Assembly: GCA_039027855.1 (NCBI GenBank)
Contig: JBCCJI010000002.1
Location: 1-64,000 of the forward strand
Length of the DNA stretch: 64,000 nucleotides
Source of the DNA: Thermohalobaculum sp039027855
GTDB lineage: Bacteria; Pseudomonadota; Alphaproteobacteria; Rhodobacterales; Rhodobacteraceae
Reading direction: 5' to 3'
Part shown: piece after piece, positions 27,185 through 35,839 of the stretch
How positions within the stretch are numbered: position 1 is the first letter of the stretch
Layout of the letters: each line of letters begins with the position of its first letter
Notes under the pieces: generated by a model
Databases searched by the model: none
What the model was told of the DNA's origin: nothing
Seen by the model: only the letters and a program-made list of their open reading frames with translations
Translations under genes and position numbers: made by a program

Positions 27185-28327
27185 TCAGCTGTTCTGTCGT
27201 TCGATCATCGCCGCGACGAAGCGGTCGAACAGATAAAGGCTGTCCTGGGGCCCCGGGCTCGCCTCCGGATGCTGCTGCACCGAGAAGATCGGTCGCCCCT
27301 CCACCGCGATGCCGCAGTTGGTTCCGTCGAACAGCGAGACATGGGTCTCCACCACCCCATCGGGCAGGGTGGCCGCATCCACTGCAAACCCATGGTTCAT
27401 CGAGGTGATCTCAACCTTACCGGTCGCGATTTCCTTGACCGGGTGGTTGGCGCCATGGTGGCCGTGGTTCATCTTGATGGTCTTGGCGCCCATGGCGAGG
27501 CCGAGCAACTGGTGGCCGAGGCAGATGCCGAAGACCGGCTTGCCGCTCTCGATCACGCCGCGGATCATCGGCAGCGCATAGGCACCCGTCGCGGCCGGAT
27601 CCCCCGGGCCGTTGGACAGAAACACACCATCGGGCTCATGCGCCAACACGTCCTCGGCCGTCGCCGTCGCCGGCACCACCGTCACCCGACACCCCGCCGC
27701 GGCGAGCGCGCGCAGGATGTTCCGCTTGGCCCCGAAATCCACGGCGACGACATGGGCGCGCGGCTTGTCCTGGGGCCGGAACCCCTCGCCCCAGGCCCAG
27801 CGCATCTCGCACGACGTATAGGTCTGCGCCGTGGTGACATCCTTGGCGAGGTCGAGCCCCTCCAACCCAGGGAACCCCTGCGCGGCACGCACCAGCGCCT
27901 CGGTGTCGAACGTCCCGGTCGCATCATGGGCGATGGCGACATGCGGCATGCCCTCGGCGCGGATCAGCCGGGTCAACCGCCGGGTATCGACCCCCGACAC
28001 GCCGATCAGCCCGCGCCCCTTCAACCACGCATCGAGGTGCTGCGCCGCGCGCCAATTCTGCGGCTGGGTCACATCGAGGCGCACCACCATGCCGCGCGCA
28101 TGGGCGGTGGGTGCCTCCTCATCCTCGGTATTGGCGCCTGTATTGCCGATATGGGGAAAGGTGAAGGTGATGATCTGCCCGGCATAGGAGGGGTCGGTCA
28201 TGATCTCCTGATAGCCGGTCATCGCGGTATTGAAGCACAGCTCGCCCACCGCGACGCCGCTTGCGCCGAACCCGCGGCCGTAGAGCACCGTCCCATCAGC
28301 GAAGGCGATACAGGCCGTCGGCGTCAT
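27185..28327 (-). CDS. carA: Carbamoyl-phosphate synthase small subunit
   Basis: A 380-residue glutamine amidotransferase subunit that supplies ammonia for carbamoyl phosphate in arginine and pyrimidine synthesis. The N-terminal domain holds FNTAMTGYQEIMTDPSYAGQ. The class I glutaminase domain shows FLSNGPGDP, FGICLGHQLLGLA with the catalytic Cys, and QQHPEASPGP with the catalytic His-Glu. The ATG at 28327 has ACGGAG 6 nt upstream and is better placed than the ATG at 28333. The large subunit carB is not in the window. Divergent from the GatB/YqeY gene. Confidence 0.97.
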   Translation of the reverse strand: MTPTACIAFADGTVLYGRGFGASGVAVGELCFNTAMTGYQEIMTDPSYAGQIITFTFPHIGNTGANTEDEEAPTAHARGMVVRLDVTQPQNWRAAQHLDAWLKGRGLIGVSGVDTRRLTRLIRAEGMPHVAIAHDATGTFDTEALVRAAQGFPGLEGLDLAKDVTTAQTYTSCEMRWAWGEGFRPQDKPRAHVVAVDFGAKRNILRALAAAGCRVTVVPATATAEDVLAHEPDGVFLSNGPGDPAATGAYALPMIRGVIESGKPVFGICLGHQLLGLAMGAKTIKMNHGHHGANHPVKEIATGKVEITSMNHGFAVDAATLPDGVVETHVSLFDGTNCGIAVEGRPIFSVQQHPEASPGPQDSLYLFDRFVAAMIERQNS

Positions 28328-28546
28328 GTCCATCTCCGTAGAAGCGGTGTTCTGGTGAGTCTCTGTGCAGCGCTCAGGCCGTGCATGCGAGTGAGTACGG
28401 GGCGGCGGCTGGATGGTCAACTATACAGAAATTCAAGTTTTTTCAGTGCTTTAATGGATTGCAGAGTTTCTTGAAGATGCCATCGTGCTCATGTAACGAT
28501 CCCGTAACGAAACCGCTGCGCCCTGCGTGCCTCGCCGGAGTTTCCC

Positions 28547-29014
28547 ATGCCATCGACGATCAACCGGATCGAAGCGGCCCTCTCCGAGGCGGTCGAGGCG
28601 GCTGACGACGTGCGCGCCTGTACGCTCCGCCTGATGCTGACGGCGGTGCGCGACCGTGAGCACGAGGCCGGGCGCGAGACCGACGATCAGCGCGTGGTGC
28701 TGGAGGGTCAGGCGCTGCGCGATCTGCTTGTGCGGATGGTGCGCCAGCGCGAGGCCTCGATCCGCGAGAACGAGGAGACCGGCCACGCCGCCATGGCCGA
28801 CCGAGAGCGCGCCGAGATCGAGGTGATCAAGGCGTTCCTGCCAAGGCCCATGTCCCGCGGCGAGATGCAGCAGGCCGTCGCCCGCGCAATCCTCGAGACC
28901 CAGGCCTGTTCGATCCGCGACCTCGGCCGCGTGATGGGCCACCTGCGCGAGAAATACCCCGGCCGCATCGACTTCGGCGAAGCCGGCGCCGAGGTGAAGG
29001 CGGCGCTGGGCTAA
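28547..29014 (+). CDS. GatB/YqeY domain protein
   Basis: A 155-residue protein matching the YqeY family: an all-helical domain found alone or fused to GatB, with suspected tRNA-binding roles. Typical features are RACTLRLMLTAVRDREHEAG, the central RQREASIRENEETGHAAMAD, VIKAFLPRPMSRGEM, and the closing LREKYPGRIDFGEAGAEVKA. Length is normal. It is divergent from carA, a pairing I recall from other Rhodobacterales. Confidence 0.93.
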   Translation: MPSTINRIEAALSEAVEAADDVRACTLRLMLTAVRDREHEAGRETDDQRVVLEGQALRDLLVRMVRQREASIRENEETGHAAMADRERAEIEVIKAFLPRPMSRGEMQQAVARAILETQACSIRDLGRVMGHLREKYPGRIDFGEAGAEVKAALG

Positions 29015-29019
29015 ACTGG

Positions 29020-29226
29020 GTGGCAGCCTGTCTCCTGCGTGCGGTTGACCGACGCTACGTTGGCACCTTTTCGGGCGAGGACTGCGCGGCCATCCATCGC
29101 CTCTGTCCTTGGCTCCGCGAAAGTCATGGCATGGTCCTCGATCCGTACGAGGATGGCCGCCTCTCAGCCGAGCTTGTCGGCCGTCTGCAAAAGGACGTCG
29201 GCCAAAGCGCCACGGTGAGCGTCTAA
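29020..29226 (+). CDS. Possible small protein after GatB/YqeY gene
   Basis: A 68-residue frame starting with GTG 6 nt after the previous stop: a compact protein with EDCAAIHRLCPWLRESHGMV and LDPYEDGRLSAELVGRLQKD. No family is recognised and the start lacks a clear ribosome-binding site. Its composition is protein-like rather than arginine/proline shadow, and its position suggests readthrough expression with the YqeY gene. It could equally be non-coding. Confidence 0.35.
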   Translation: MAACLLRAVDRRYVGTFSGEDCAAIHRLCPWLRESHGMVLDPYEDGRLSAELVGRLQKDVGQSATVSV

Positions 29227-29433
29227 GCGCGCGTTCTTCTGGAACGTCTCAGGCAAGACGGCGGCGATTTCCTTACGATCGGGGACTGAAGCGGGTCAGC
29301 GGGCCGCCAGCCCTCGTCATCCGGGTAGACGAAACATATCGGTGCGCTGAGGGGCCATCGATCCCGCATCGCAAAGCCGATCTGTCGATGTCTGTGCCGG
29401 CTGGTCAGACACAGGCTGTCGAAATGCGCCGTC

Positions 29434-30576
29434 TCAGTTTCGCCGGAAACCGATGAGCGCGAGGCCGGCGAGAAGAAGCGGCAGCGTGCCAGGCAGCGGC
29501 ACCGGTGTGATGTCACCCGCGAAAAGCGCACGGCCCCGAAAGAGCAGCGTGCCCGCCGCTGGCGGCGAAAGAAGCGCACCCGCCGTCAGCGCAAAGACGG
29601 CGTCAGCGTCGAGGAGCGAGAACAGAAACGCACCGTCGGTGCCCAGCGTCTCGATGTCGACCAGCGGCTCCTCGTAAAGCGCGCTCAGATCCTCAAAGCG
29701 CAGCAACAGCCCCTCGTCTGACCCCTCGAAACCTGGAGGCAGGAAGGACGGGATGCCCGTTGAGAGGATCTGGATCTCGCGCCCGTCCGGTCCGGCATTC
29801 AGGTCGACGTCAAAGGCGCGGAAGAACTGCTCTGCCAAGCCTATCGGCAGGATGTCCACGCCGTTTGGGGTGACCTCGGCCTCGCCGAGATCGTTGAAGT
29901 CCGATTGTGGCCCATCGGCGTCGAAGAGCGTGAACGATGTGGCGATGAAGTCGGGCTCCGGCAGCGGCGCGCCATCAAAGCGCATGACGGCGCCAGGGGT
30001 TGTCGGATCGACAAAGCTGCCCTGGCCAAGCAGGAGCGGCGCATCGGTGATCGGCCCGTTGAAGCCAACGCCGATGGCGCCCGGTTCGATACCTGATGGA
30101 AGACTGCCGGCTGGAACTATCAACCAAGCTCCGCCGGGCGCGCCGATGCTCCTCGCGCTGAATGCGAAATCAGGACCGGACGTGAAATCGAGACCGGTCA
30201 TCGTGATCAGCAGATTGAGTGAAAAGCTAGCATTCAATTCTGTCGGGAAATCCGGCAGCGAGCCGAACTCGAGGCCGAGTGAGAAACCCGTCGGACCAGC
30301 GGGTCCACCATTGATATCGAGCGTGAAACGAGGGTCCGCGGCATCGGGGTTGTCCGTCGTCGTCACCGTCTCTGGGCCGTCGACCACGGTGACGGTGCCA
30401 TTGGAAAAATCACCGGAGAACAACTCGAACGTGAAGGCGCCGCCGCCCGTCTGCACGCTAAGCGCACCGCTTGCGGCAAAATCGAATGTTGAGCCATCGA
30501 CGATCGAGACGGCGCTCGCCGGCGCGCACCAGAGCCCGCCAAGTACCGCACAAAGACCAAAATGAGATTTTCTCAT
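29434..30576 (-). CDS. Secreted protein with VPLPA-CTERM sorting tail
   Basis: A 380-residue exported protein. A signal peptide (LCAVLGGLWCAPASA) is followed by a Gly/Asp/Pro-rich beta-type region of about 335 residues. The C-terminus is a VPLPA-CTERM-type tail: VPLPGTLPLLLAGLALIGFR plus Arg-Asn. Such tails are recognised by an exosortase/archaeosortase-like enzyme (XrtR/VPEID class), which is not in this window. The mature part has no recognised domain. The start at 30576 matches the signal peptide. A second protein with a similar tail lies at 61470-62378. Confidence 0.85.
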   Translation of the reverse strand: MRKSHFGLCAVLGGLWCAPASAVSIVDGSTFDFAASGALSVQTGGGAFTFELFSGDFSNGTVTVVDGPETVTTTDNPDAADPRFTLDINGGPAGPTGFSLGLEFGSLPDFPTELNASFSLNLLITMTGLDFTSGPDFAFSARSIGAPGGAWLIVPAGSLPSGIEPGAIGVGFNGPITDAPLLLGQGSFVDPTTPGAVMRFDGAPLPEPDFIATSFTLFDADGPQSDFNDLGEAEVTPNGVDILPIGLAEQFFRAFDVDLNAGPDGREIQILSTGIPSFLPPGFEGSDEGLLLRFEDLSALYEEPLVDIETLGTDGAFLFSLLDADAVFALTAGALLSPPAAGTLLFRGRALFAGDITPVPLPGTLPLLLAGLALIGFRRN

Positions 30577-31010
30577 CGCTCTAATCCCCCCAATGACGCG
30601 CCCCCGCACGTCTAATGTTGTTGCATGGTAGCACGTGTCTTTGGCGGTAGGTGATAATTTCTAAAGCACCGCGAGATAACTGGGGCAGCGGAAAGAGATC
30701 ATCGAGCGTTCAGCCAAGTATCCTTTGCCAGTCTCAACAAAACTGAGACTGAATTTCGCGGCATTGCATGGCCATCCGGATGTGTCTTCGGAGACCGTGA
30801 CCTTCCGAGATCGGGCCGATTTATCAAAGCGCGAATGCACCGCCGCGCTGCGTGGCCGCAAACCGGCGAAGCGGCCGTGCCTGCGTTGCGCGCAGGACGT
30901 GGCTTTGACGACCGTCCCCACCGCTTGCCCCCCATGACCCCATCGGGTACCTCCGCGCGCAACCGATGGGCGGGGCGTCTCCCCGCCGGCCAGCCGGACG
31001 CCGAACCGCC
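30577..31010. other. Intergenic region upstream of hisS with short hairpin
   Basis: No convincing gene is visible. The part nearest the VPLPA gene is AT-richer and probably holds divergent promoters. GGCGGGG (30969-30975) and CCCCGCC (30981-30987) form a perfect 7-bp hairpin 23 nt before the hisS start and could affect its leader. No T-box or recognisable riboswitch was seen. Confidence 0.4.
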
Positions 31011-32501
31011 ATGCCCAAGGACAAGCAAAAGAAACAGCCGCGGCCCAATGCCGAGCCGCCGCGTGGGTTTCGCGACTATGTGGGCGGCGAGGTCATCCGC
31101 CGGCAGGCCATGCTCGCCACCATCACCGAGGTCTATCATCGCTACGGCTTCGACCCGCTGGAGACATCGGCCATCGAGACGGTGGAGGCGTTGGGGAAGT
31201 TCCTGCCCGATACCGACCGGCCGAACGAGGGCGTCTTCGCTTTTCAGGACGAGGACGACACCTGGCTGGCGCTTCGCTACGACCTGACCGCCCCGCTCGC
31301 CCGTTTCGCGGCCGAACACCGGCAAGATCTGCCGACGCCGTTTCGCCGCTATGCCACAGGGCCTGTCTGGCGCAACGAGAAGCCCGGCCCCGGGCGGTTC
31401 CGGCAGTTCTACCAATGCGATGCCGATACCGTGGGCTCGGCCAATCCGGCCGCCGATGCGGAGATCTGCATGATGCTGGCCGATGCGTTCGAGGCGCTCG
31501 GCATTCCGGCATCCGACGTCGCGATCAAGCTCAACAACCGCAAGATCCTGAACGGCATCCTGGAAACCGTGGCCGAGGGCGCCTCGGAGGAGACCGCCGC
31601 CGCCGTGCTCCGCACCCTCGACAAGCTCGACAAGGCCGGCGCGGAGGGCGTGCGCCAACTGCTGACCACCGGGCGCAAGGATGCCTCGGGCGCCTTCATC
31701 CCCGGCGTCGGACTGACCGACAGCCAAGCCGAGGCCTGCCTCGCCTTCCTGATGGCCCGGCGCGACGACAATGCCGCGACTCTGGCGGAGCTCCGCCAGG
31801 TGGTCGGCGCCTCGGCGCAGGGGATCGAGGGGGTCGAGGAGCTGGAGGCGATGGTCGCCCTGATGGATGCGGCGGGCTATGCGACGCGCGTGCTGGTCGA
31901 TCCCTCGGTCGTGCGTGGGCTCGGCTATTACACCGGTCCGGTGTTCGAGGCGGAGCTGACCTTCGAGATCACCGACGAAGACGGGCGCCTCCGCCAGTTC
32001 GGCTCGGTCGCGGGTGGCGGGCGCTACGATGACCTCGTCAAGCGCTTCACGGGGCAATCGGTCCCGGCGACGGGCGTGTCAATCGGCGTCGACCGGCTGC
32101 TCGCGGCGCTGTCGGCCATCGGGCGCGATCTCGGCCAGGCGAGCCGTGGCCCGATCATCGTGCTGGCGGTGGAGCGGGATCGGATGCCGGCCTATCAGGC
32201 CATGGCGACCGAACTGCGCCGCGCCGGCATCCGGGCGGAGGTGGCGCTGGGTGCCGCCAATATGGGCAAGCAGCTGAAATACGCCGACCGGCGCGACGCC
32301 CCCATCGCGGTGATCGAAGGGCCGGACGAGCGCGAACAGGGCATCGTGCAGCTCAAGGACCTCGCGCTCGGCAAACGCCTCTCGGCCGAGATCGAAACCC
32401 GCGCCGAATGGGCCGAGCAACCGGCGCAGCGCGCGATCGCGCGCGGCGATCTCGTGGCCGGTGTCCGCGCGATGCTGGCCGACGAGGATGCGCGCCAATG
32501 A
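31011..32501 (+). CDS. hisS: Histidyl-tRNA synthetase
   Basis: A 496-residue class II aminoacyl-tRNA synthetase charging tRNA-His. Class II motif 2 is RNEKPGPGRFRQFYQCDAD. The histidine-binding element is RGLGYYTGPVFE. Motif 3 is GGGRYDDLV with GVSIGVDRLL. The C-terminal anticodon-binding domain includes ELRRAGIRAEVALGAANMGK. The ATG at 31011 begins MPKDKQKKQ; an upstream extension is shadow. Its stop overlaps the next start as ATGA, coupling it to the fused hisZ-hisG gene, an arrangement that reflects the shared ancestry of HisS and HisZ. Confidence 0.97.
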   Translation: MPKDKQKKQPRPNAEPPRGFRDYVGGEVIRRQAMLATITEVYHRYGFDPLETSAIETVEALGKFLPDTDRPNEGVFAFQDEDDTWLALRYDLTAPLARFAAEHRQDLPTPFRRYATGPVWRNEKPGPGRFRQFYQCDADTVGSANPAADAEICMMLADAFEALGIPASDVAIKLNNRKILNGILETVAEGASEETAAAVLRTLDKLDKAGAEGVRQLLTTGRKDASGAFIPGVGLTDSQAEACLAFLMARRDDNAATLAELRQVVGASAQGIEGVEELEAMVALMDAAGYATRVLVDPSVVRGLGYYTGPVFEAELTFEITDEDGRLRQFGSVAGGGRYDDLVKRFTGQSVPATGVSIGVDRLLAALSAIGRDLGQASRGPIIVLAVERDRMPAYQAMATELRRAGIRAEVALGAANMGKQLKYADRRDAPIAVIEGPDEREQGIVQLKDLALGKRLSAEIETRAEWAEQPAQRAIARGDLVAGVRAMLADEDARQ

Positions 32502-34591
32502 GCGGGCAGCGCGAGATGTCGCCACGCCCCGGCTTTCAGCAAGGGGCGGATTCATCGGGCACGACCTTAGATCCCATCGAGCAGTGGACGGCCGAATGGT
32601 CAGCCGCCGCAACGCGAGAGGGCGGCGCGCTGGCCGAGATCGACGCGCTGCAGGACAGGCTGGCCGATTTCTTTGCCGGCGCCGGCTACCGGCCCGTGGC
32701 GCCACCGCATCTCTACCCGGCCGAACTGCTGCTCGACCTCTATGGTGAGGATCTGCATGGCCGCGCCTACCTGTTTCCGGCGGCGGGCGGGGCGGATGCG
32801 CTCTGCCTCCGCCCAGATTTCACGGTGCCGGTGGCGCTGGCCCATGGCGGGCGCGGCTGGGATCGCCCGGCGAAATACGCCTATCGCGGCCCGGTCTTCC
32901 GACGGCAGGAGGCTGGGTCGACCCGGCCGGTGGAGTACCTGCAGGCGGGGATCGAGAGCATCGGCGCCGCCGACCCGGCCGAGGCCGAGGCAGAGATTTT
33001 GTCGCTCACGCTGGAAGGGCTCGATGCGCTTGGTGCCGTCGGCCTCGATGTCGTGACCGGCGATCTCGGCATCGTCTTTGCGCTGCTCGAGGCACTCCGG
33101 ATCCCTGCAGCCCTGCACGCGGCACTCTGCCGCCATCTCTGGCGCCCTGCCCGTTTCCAGGCGTTGCTGGACGAGGCGCGCAGAGCGAAGCCTGCGCCGT
33201 CATCGGCCCGCGCAGCGCTGATCGCCGCCGCAGCCGGTGGACCCGCAGCGCTGGCTGAACATCTCGCGCGTGCGGGCGAGATCATCGGTCTGCGCGAGAT
33301 GACCGAGATCGAGGAGCGTATCGCGGCCTTCGACGCGGATGCGCGCGCGGCCGCGCTGGAGGCCGAACAGGCCGAGCTGATCACGACCGTCCTACGCACG
33401 ACGGGCGCCACCGGCGACGTGCTTTCGGCCCTTCGGAGCCTGACCATCGGTGCCGGGCTCGATCTGACCGCGGCGCTCGACCGGCTGGAGCGGCGGCTCG
33501 ACGCGATGACCCGGATCGGTCTCGACGCCGAAGGGCTGTTCTTCGATGCGGGCTTTGGGCGCACGCTGGAGTATTATGACGGCTTCGTCTTCGAGGTGCG
33601 GGCCGCCAACAGGCCAAGCCTGCCGCCGCTCGCTGGCGGCGGGCGCTATGACGGTCTGACGCAGCGCCTTGGTGCCAGCAGCCCAATACCGGCGATCGGC
33701 GCCATGATCCGGCCCGAGGCGGCCATGGCCGCACGGGCGCAGAGCCCGGCCGCGGCGACGGGGGTCGAGCTTCCGGGCGCGGGCACGGGCGCGGGCACGG
33801 GTACGGGGGGAACGGGCGCACCCGACGCTGTGCCAAGTGCCGCGACACCGGCGCTGATGGTTCGCCGCCGCCGCGCGATACCGTCCGGCGATCTTGTTCT
33901 CGCGCTCCCGTCCAAGGGCCGGCTGCAGGCCGATACCATCGATTGGTTCGCCTCACGCGGGGTCGCCATCCGCCGAACCGGAGAGGGCCGCGAATATGCG
34001 GCCGAGGCCGAGGGCGCGCCCGGGCTTGGCGTCGCGATGCTATCGGCCGGTGAGATCCCCGCCGCGCTGGAACAGGGGCAGGTGCATCTTGGCGTCACGG
34101 GTCAGGATCTGGTGCAGGAGGAGATCACCGACTGGACGCGCCGGGTTCGCCTCGCCGCTCGGATGGGCTTTGGCCATGCCGATCTGATTTGCGCCGTGCC
34201 GGCATGGTGGGCCGATGTGGAGAGCGTCGCCGATCTCGACGATGCGGCGGAGCGGTTTCGCAGACGCCATGGCCATGCACTCCGCATCGCCACGAAGTAC
34301 CACACTCTGACCCGCCGCTTTTTCCGCGAGCGGGGCGTGGCCGATTACCGTCTGATCGACAGCCAGGGCGCCACCGAGGCTGCGCCTAAGAACCACGCGG
34401 CCGAGGCCTTGGTCGACATCACGTCCTCGGGGCGGACGCTGGAGGCCAACCATCTTCGGGTGTTGGAGGACGGCGTGATGCTGAAGAGCCAGGCCTGTCT
34501 TTTCCTCAGCCGTGGCGCGCGCTGGACGCCGGTGGCCCTGCAAGCTGCCGAGCGGCTTGCCGCCTGCCTGAGCGTCGATCTCCGCCCCTGA
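32498..34591 (+). CDS. hisZG: Fused HisZ-HisG ATP phosphoribosyltransferase
   Basis: A single 697-residue frame. Residues about 30-410 are HisZ, the HisS-like regulatory subunit without aminoacylation activity, with FGRTLEYYDGFVFEV and GGGRYDGLTQRLG. Residues about 464-697 are the short-form catalytic HisG, with LVLALPSKGRL, LGVTGQDLVQE and the PRPP loop VDITSSGRTLE. A Gly/Thr/Ala-rich linker (about residues 420-460, hexamer-repeat DNA at 33775-33810) joins them with no stop codon. HisG catalyses the first step of histidine synthesis and normally forms a hetero-octamer with a separate HisZ. An internal ATG at 33856 could start HisG alone but lacks a ribosome-binding site. The start at 32498 overlaps hisS by ATGA. 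Confidence 0.93.
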   Translation: MSGQREMSPRPGFQQGADSSGTTLDPIEQWTAEWSAAATREGGALAEIDALQDRLADFFAGAGYRPVAPPHLYPAELLLDLYGEDLHGRAYLFPAAGGADALCLRPDFTVPVALAHGGRGWDRPAKYAYRGPVFRRQEAGSTRPVEYLQAGIESIGAADPAEAEAEILSLTLEGLDALGAVGLDVVTGDLGIVFALLEALRIPAALHAALCRHLWRPARFQALLDEARRAKPAPSSARAALIAAAAGGPAALAEHLARAGEIIGLREMTEIEERIAAFDADARAAALEAEQAELITTVLRTTGATGDVLSALRSLTIGAGLDLTAALDRLERRLDAMTRIGLDAEGLFFDAGFGRTLEYYDGFVFEVRAANRPSLPPLAGGGRYDGLTQRLGASSPIPAIGAMIRPEAAMAARAQSPAAATGVELPGAGTGAGTGTGGTGAPDAVPSAATPALMVRRRRAIPSGDLVLALPSKGRLQADTIDWFASRGVAIRRTGEGREYAAEAEGAPGLGVAMLSAGEIPAALEQGQVHLGVTGQDLVQEEITDWTRRVRLAARMGFGHADLICAVPAWWADVESVADLDDAAERFRRRHGHALRIATKYHTLTRRFFRERGVADYRLIDSQGATEAAPKNHAAEALVDITSSGRTLEANHLRVLEDGVMLKSQACLFLSRGARWTPVALQAAERLAACLSVDLRP
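33775..33810. repeat. GC-rich 6/12-bp repeat encoding the HisZ-HisG linker
   Basis: Two exact copies of gggcgcgggcac (33775-33786, 33787-33798) are followed by the degenerate gggtacgggggg. The tract encodes alternating Gly with Ala and Thr, and lies exactly between the two enzyme domains of the fusion. Confidence 0.8.
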
Positions 34592-34659
34592 GCATTGCGC
34601 CGCCGGCTGCCTACTGATGGTTGAAAAAGTGTATGAAGTCGCCGTCTCCGCGAACACTT

Positions 34660-34955
34660 TGGCAATGCGTGAAGCAATAGGGCAGTAACGCAGGTGTTAT
34701 ATCGAGATAATGCCGATAGTCGGCCCTATTAGAGACACAGCGACCGGACACAACAGGATGGTCATCAGGTTGGTGGTGACCGCGTTGTGGGTTTAAGTGA
34801 ACGGGCCCAGTCTCCTTGTCAGCCAGACATGGAAACAGATTAGCGTAGCCCGCGTGCTTCGACATCCTGTGTGTCGTGAGCGTGTTTAAGAGTGAGGCCG
34901 GTTAGCCGGCGCGGATCACATGAAAAAGCGGCGTGCCGAGGCACGCCGCTTTTTT
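34660..34955 (+). ncRNA. Candidate structured RNA downstream of hisZG
   Basis: This interval is visibly AT-richer than its neighbours and carries a chain of perfect stems on the plus strand: AATAGG with CCTATT (34676-34681, 34725-34730) enclosing GCCGA/TCGGC (34712-34724); CACAAC/GTTGTG (34749-34754, 34784-34789) enclosing GGTCA/TGACC (34760-34764, 34777-34781); CGACA/TGTCG (34860-34876); GCCGG/CCGGC (34897-34910); and finally a 9-bp terminator with a T-run (34928-34955). No known RNA family (tmRNA, RNase P, 6S) is recognised. The 5' end is unknown; it may be a separate RNA or a long 3' leader of hisZG. Confidence 0.4.
34928..34955. terminator. Strong bidirectional terminator
   Basis: GCGGCGTGC (34928-34936) and GCACGCCGC (34941-34949) form a perfect 9-bp stem with a CGAG loop. 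It is flanked by AAAAA before and TTTTTT after, so it works in both directions: for the hisZG-side transcript and for anything transcribed leftward from the recR side. Confidence 0.92.
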
Positions 34956-34966
34956 CTTCTCTCTCC

Positions 34967-35068
34967 TCAGCGGAGCAGACTGCCGCCAGGGCCAAACCCA
35001 AGCCCGGGACGGCGGTGGGAGGAACAGGCAACCAGTCCCATCAGCCAGACCACCTTATAATTCGCCAT
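34967..35068 (-). CDS. Possible 33-residue peptide between recR and terminator
   Basis: An ATG at 35068 opens a 33-residue frame, MANYKVVWLMGLVACSSHRR and onward, with a short hydrophobic start and a lipobox-like GLVAC. Its stop lies 12 nt before the strong bidirectional terminator. The ribosome-binding site is weak and no family is known. TTAACGATCGGTAAA upstream (35075-35089) resembles a CtrA box with one mismatch. Coding status is uncertain. Confidence 0.25.
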   Translation of the reverse strand: MANYKVVWLMGLVACSSHRRPGLGFGPGGSLLR

Positions 35069-35131
35069 GAGTCTTAACGATCGGTAAAGAAAGGGGCCGC
35101 AAGCCGCCCGCTGTACGGCTTGTCGCAGCAC

Positions 35132-35839
35132 TTAAAGGCGCCGCCGCTGGGAGAGCGCGGCGCTCAACGTGCCCTCGTCAAGGTAATCGAGATCACCGCC
35201 CACGGGCACACCACGGCCCAGCATGGTCACCGCGACGCCGAGCGGCTCGAGATAGTCCTGAATCACATGCGCTGTGGTCTGACCGTCCATGGTGGCGGGC
35301 AGTGCGAGGATGACCTCCTCCACGGCGACACTGTCCACATCGCTCTCAATCGGCGGATCGCTGACATCCTGCATTGCCGACCCCGAGGCTCCCGCGACAC
35401 GCCGGGTCAACTCGGGCAGGCGCAGCGTCTCGGGCGTGACACCGTCAAGTGCCGACAGCAGGCCCCCCAGCACATGGTATTCGCCATCGAAGGCGCCCGA
35501 GCGTTCGATCGCCCAGAGATCCGAGACGTCGGGCACCACGCAGATCCGCGACGGCGAGCGTTTGGGATCGAGGCAGATATCGCAAAGCGGGCCGGTGCCG
35601 AGATTGCCGCAGCGCGTACAGGTGACAACGCTCGTCAGCACCTCGGCCATGGCCTCCGAGATCGGCTCCAGCAGGCGCTCGCGCTTTTTCAGCATCGCCA
35701 GCACCGCGCGCCGGGCCGAGCGCGGTCCGAGACCCGGCAGCTTGGCCATCATCTCGATCAGCCGCTCCAGCGCCCGGTCGTCGTTACGCCCGCCACCGGG
35801 GCGCGGTGCGAGGCCATCACGGTCCTCGGCAAAGCTCAC
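35132..35839 (-). CDS. recR: Recombination protein RecR with a Toprim-domain insertion
   Basis: A 235-residue RecR, about 35 longer than usual, acting with RecF/RecO to load RecA at gaps. Visible features are the helix-hairpin-helix KLPGLGPRSARRAVL, the zinc finger CTRCGNLGTGPLCDIC (Cys near residues 74, 77, 86, 89) and the Toprim domain VVPDVSDLWAIER. The C-terminus has the conserved GVPVGGDLDYLDEGTL. About 20 extra residues (near 149-171, GASGSAMQDVSDPPIESDVD) interrupt the Toprim region before EEVILALPATMDG. The GTG start at 35839 overlaps the upstream stop as GTGA. Confidence 0.95.
   Translation of the reverse strand: MSFAEDRDGLAPRPGGGRNDDRALERLIEMMAKLPGLGPRSARRAVLAMLKKRERLLEPISEAMAEVLTSVVTCTRCGNLGTGPLCDICLDPKRSPSRICVVPDVSDLWAIERSGAFDGEYHVLGGLLSALDGVTPETLRLPELTRRVAGASGSAMQDVSDPPIESDVDSVAVEEVILALPATMDGQTTAHVIQDYLEPLGVAVTMLGRGVPVGGDLDYLDEGTLSAALSQRRRL

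Noticed and set aside
25994..28474. 826-codon plus-strand open frame opposite the GT2 and carA genes
   Set aside because: It crosses two real minus-strand genes and reads as Arg/Ser/Pro-rich sequence without motifs.
34611..34865. 84-residue minus-strand ORF opposite the candidate RNA
   Set aside because: Its third-position GC is about half, far below the neighbours, it matches no family I know, and it lies opposite strong plus-strand hairpins; it is more likely a chance frame.
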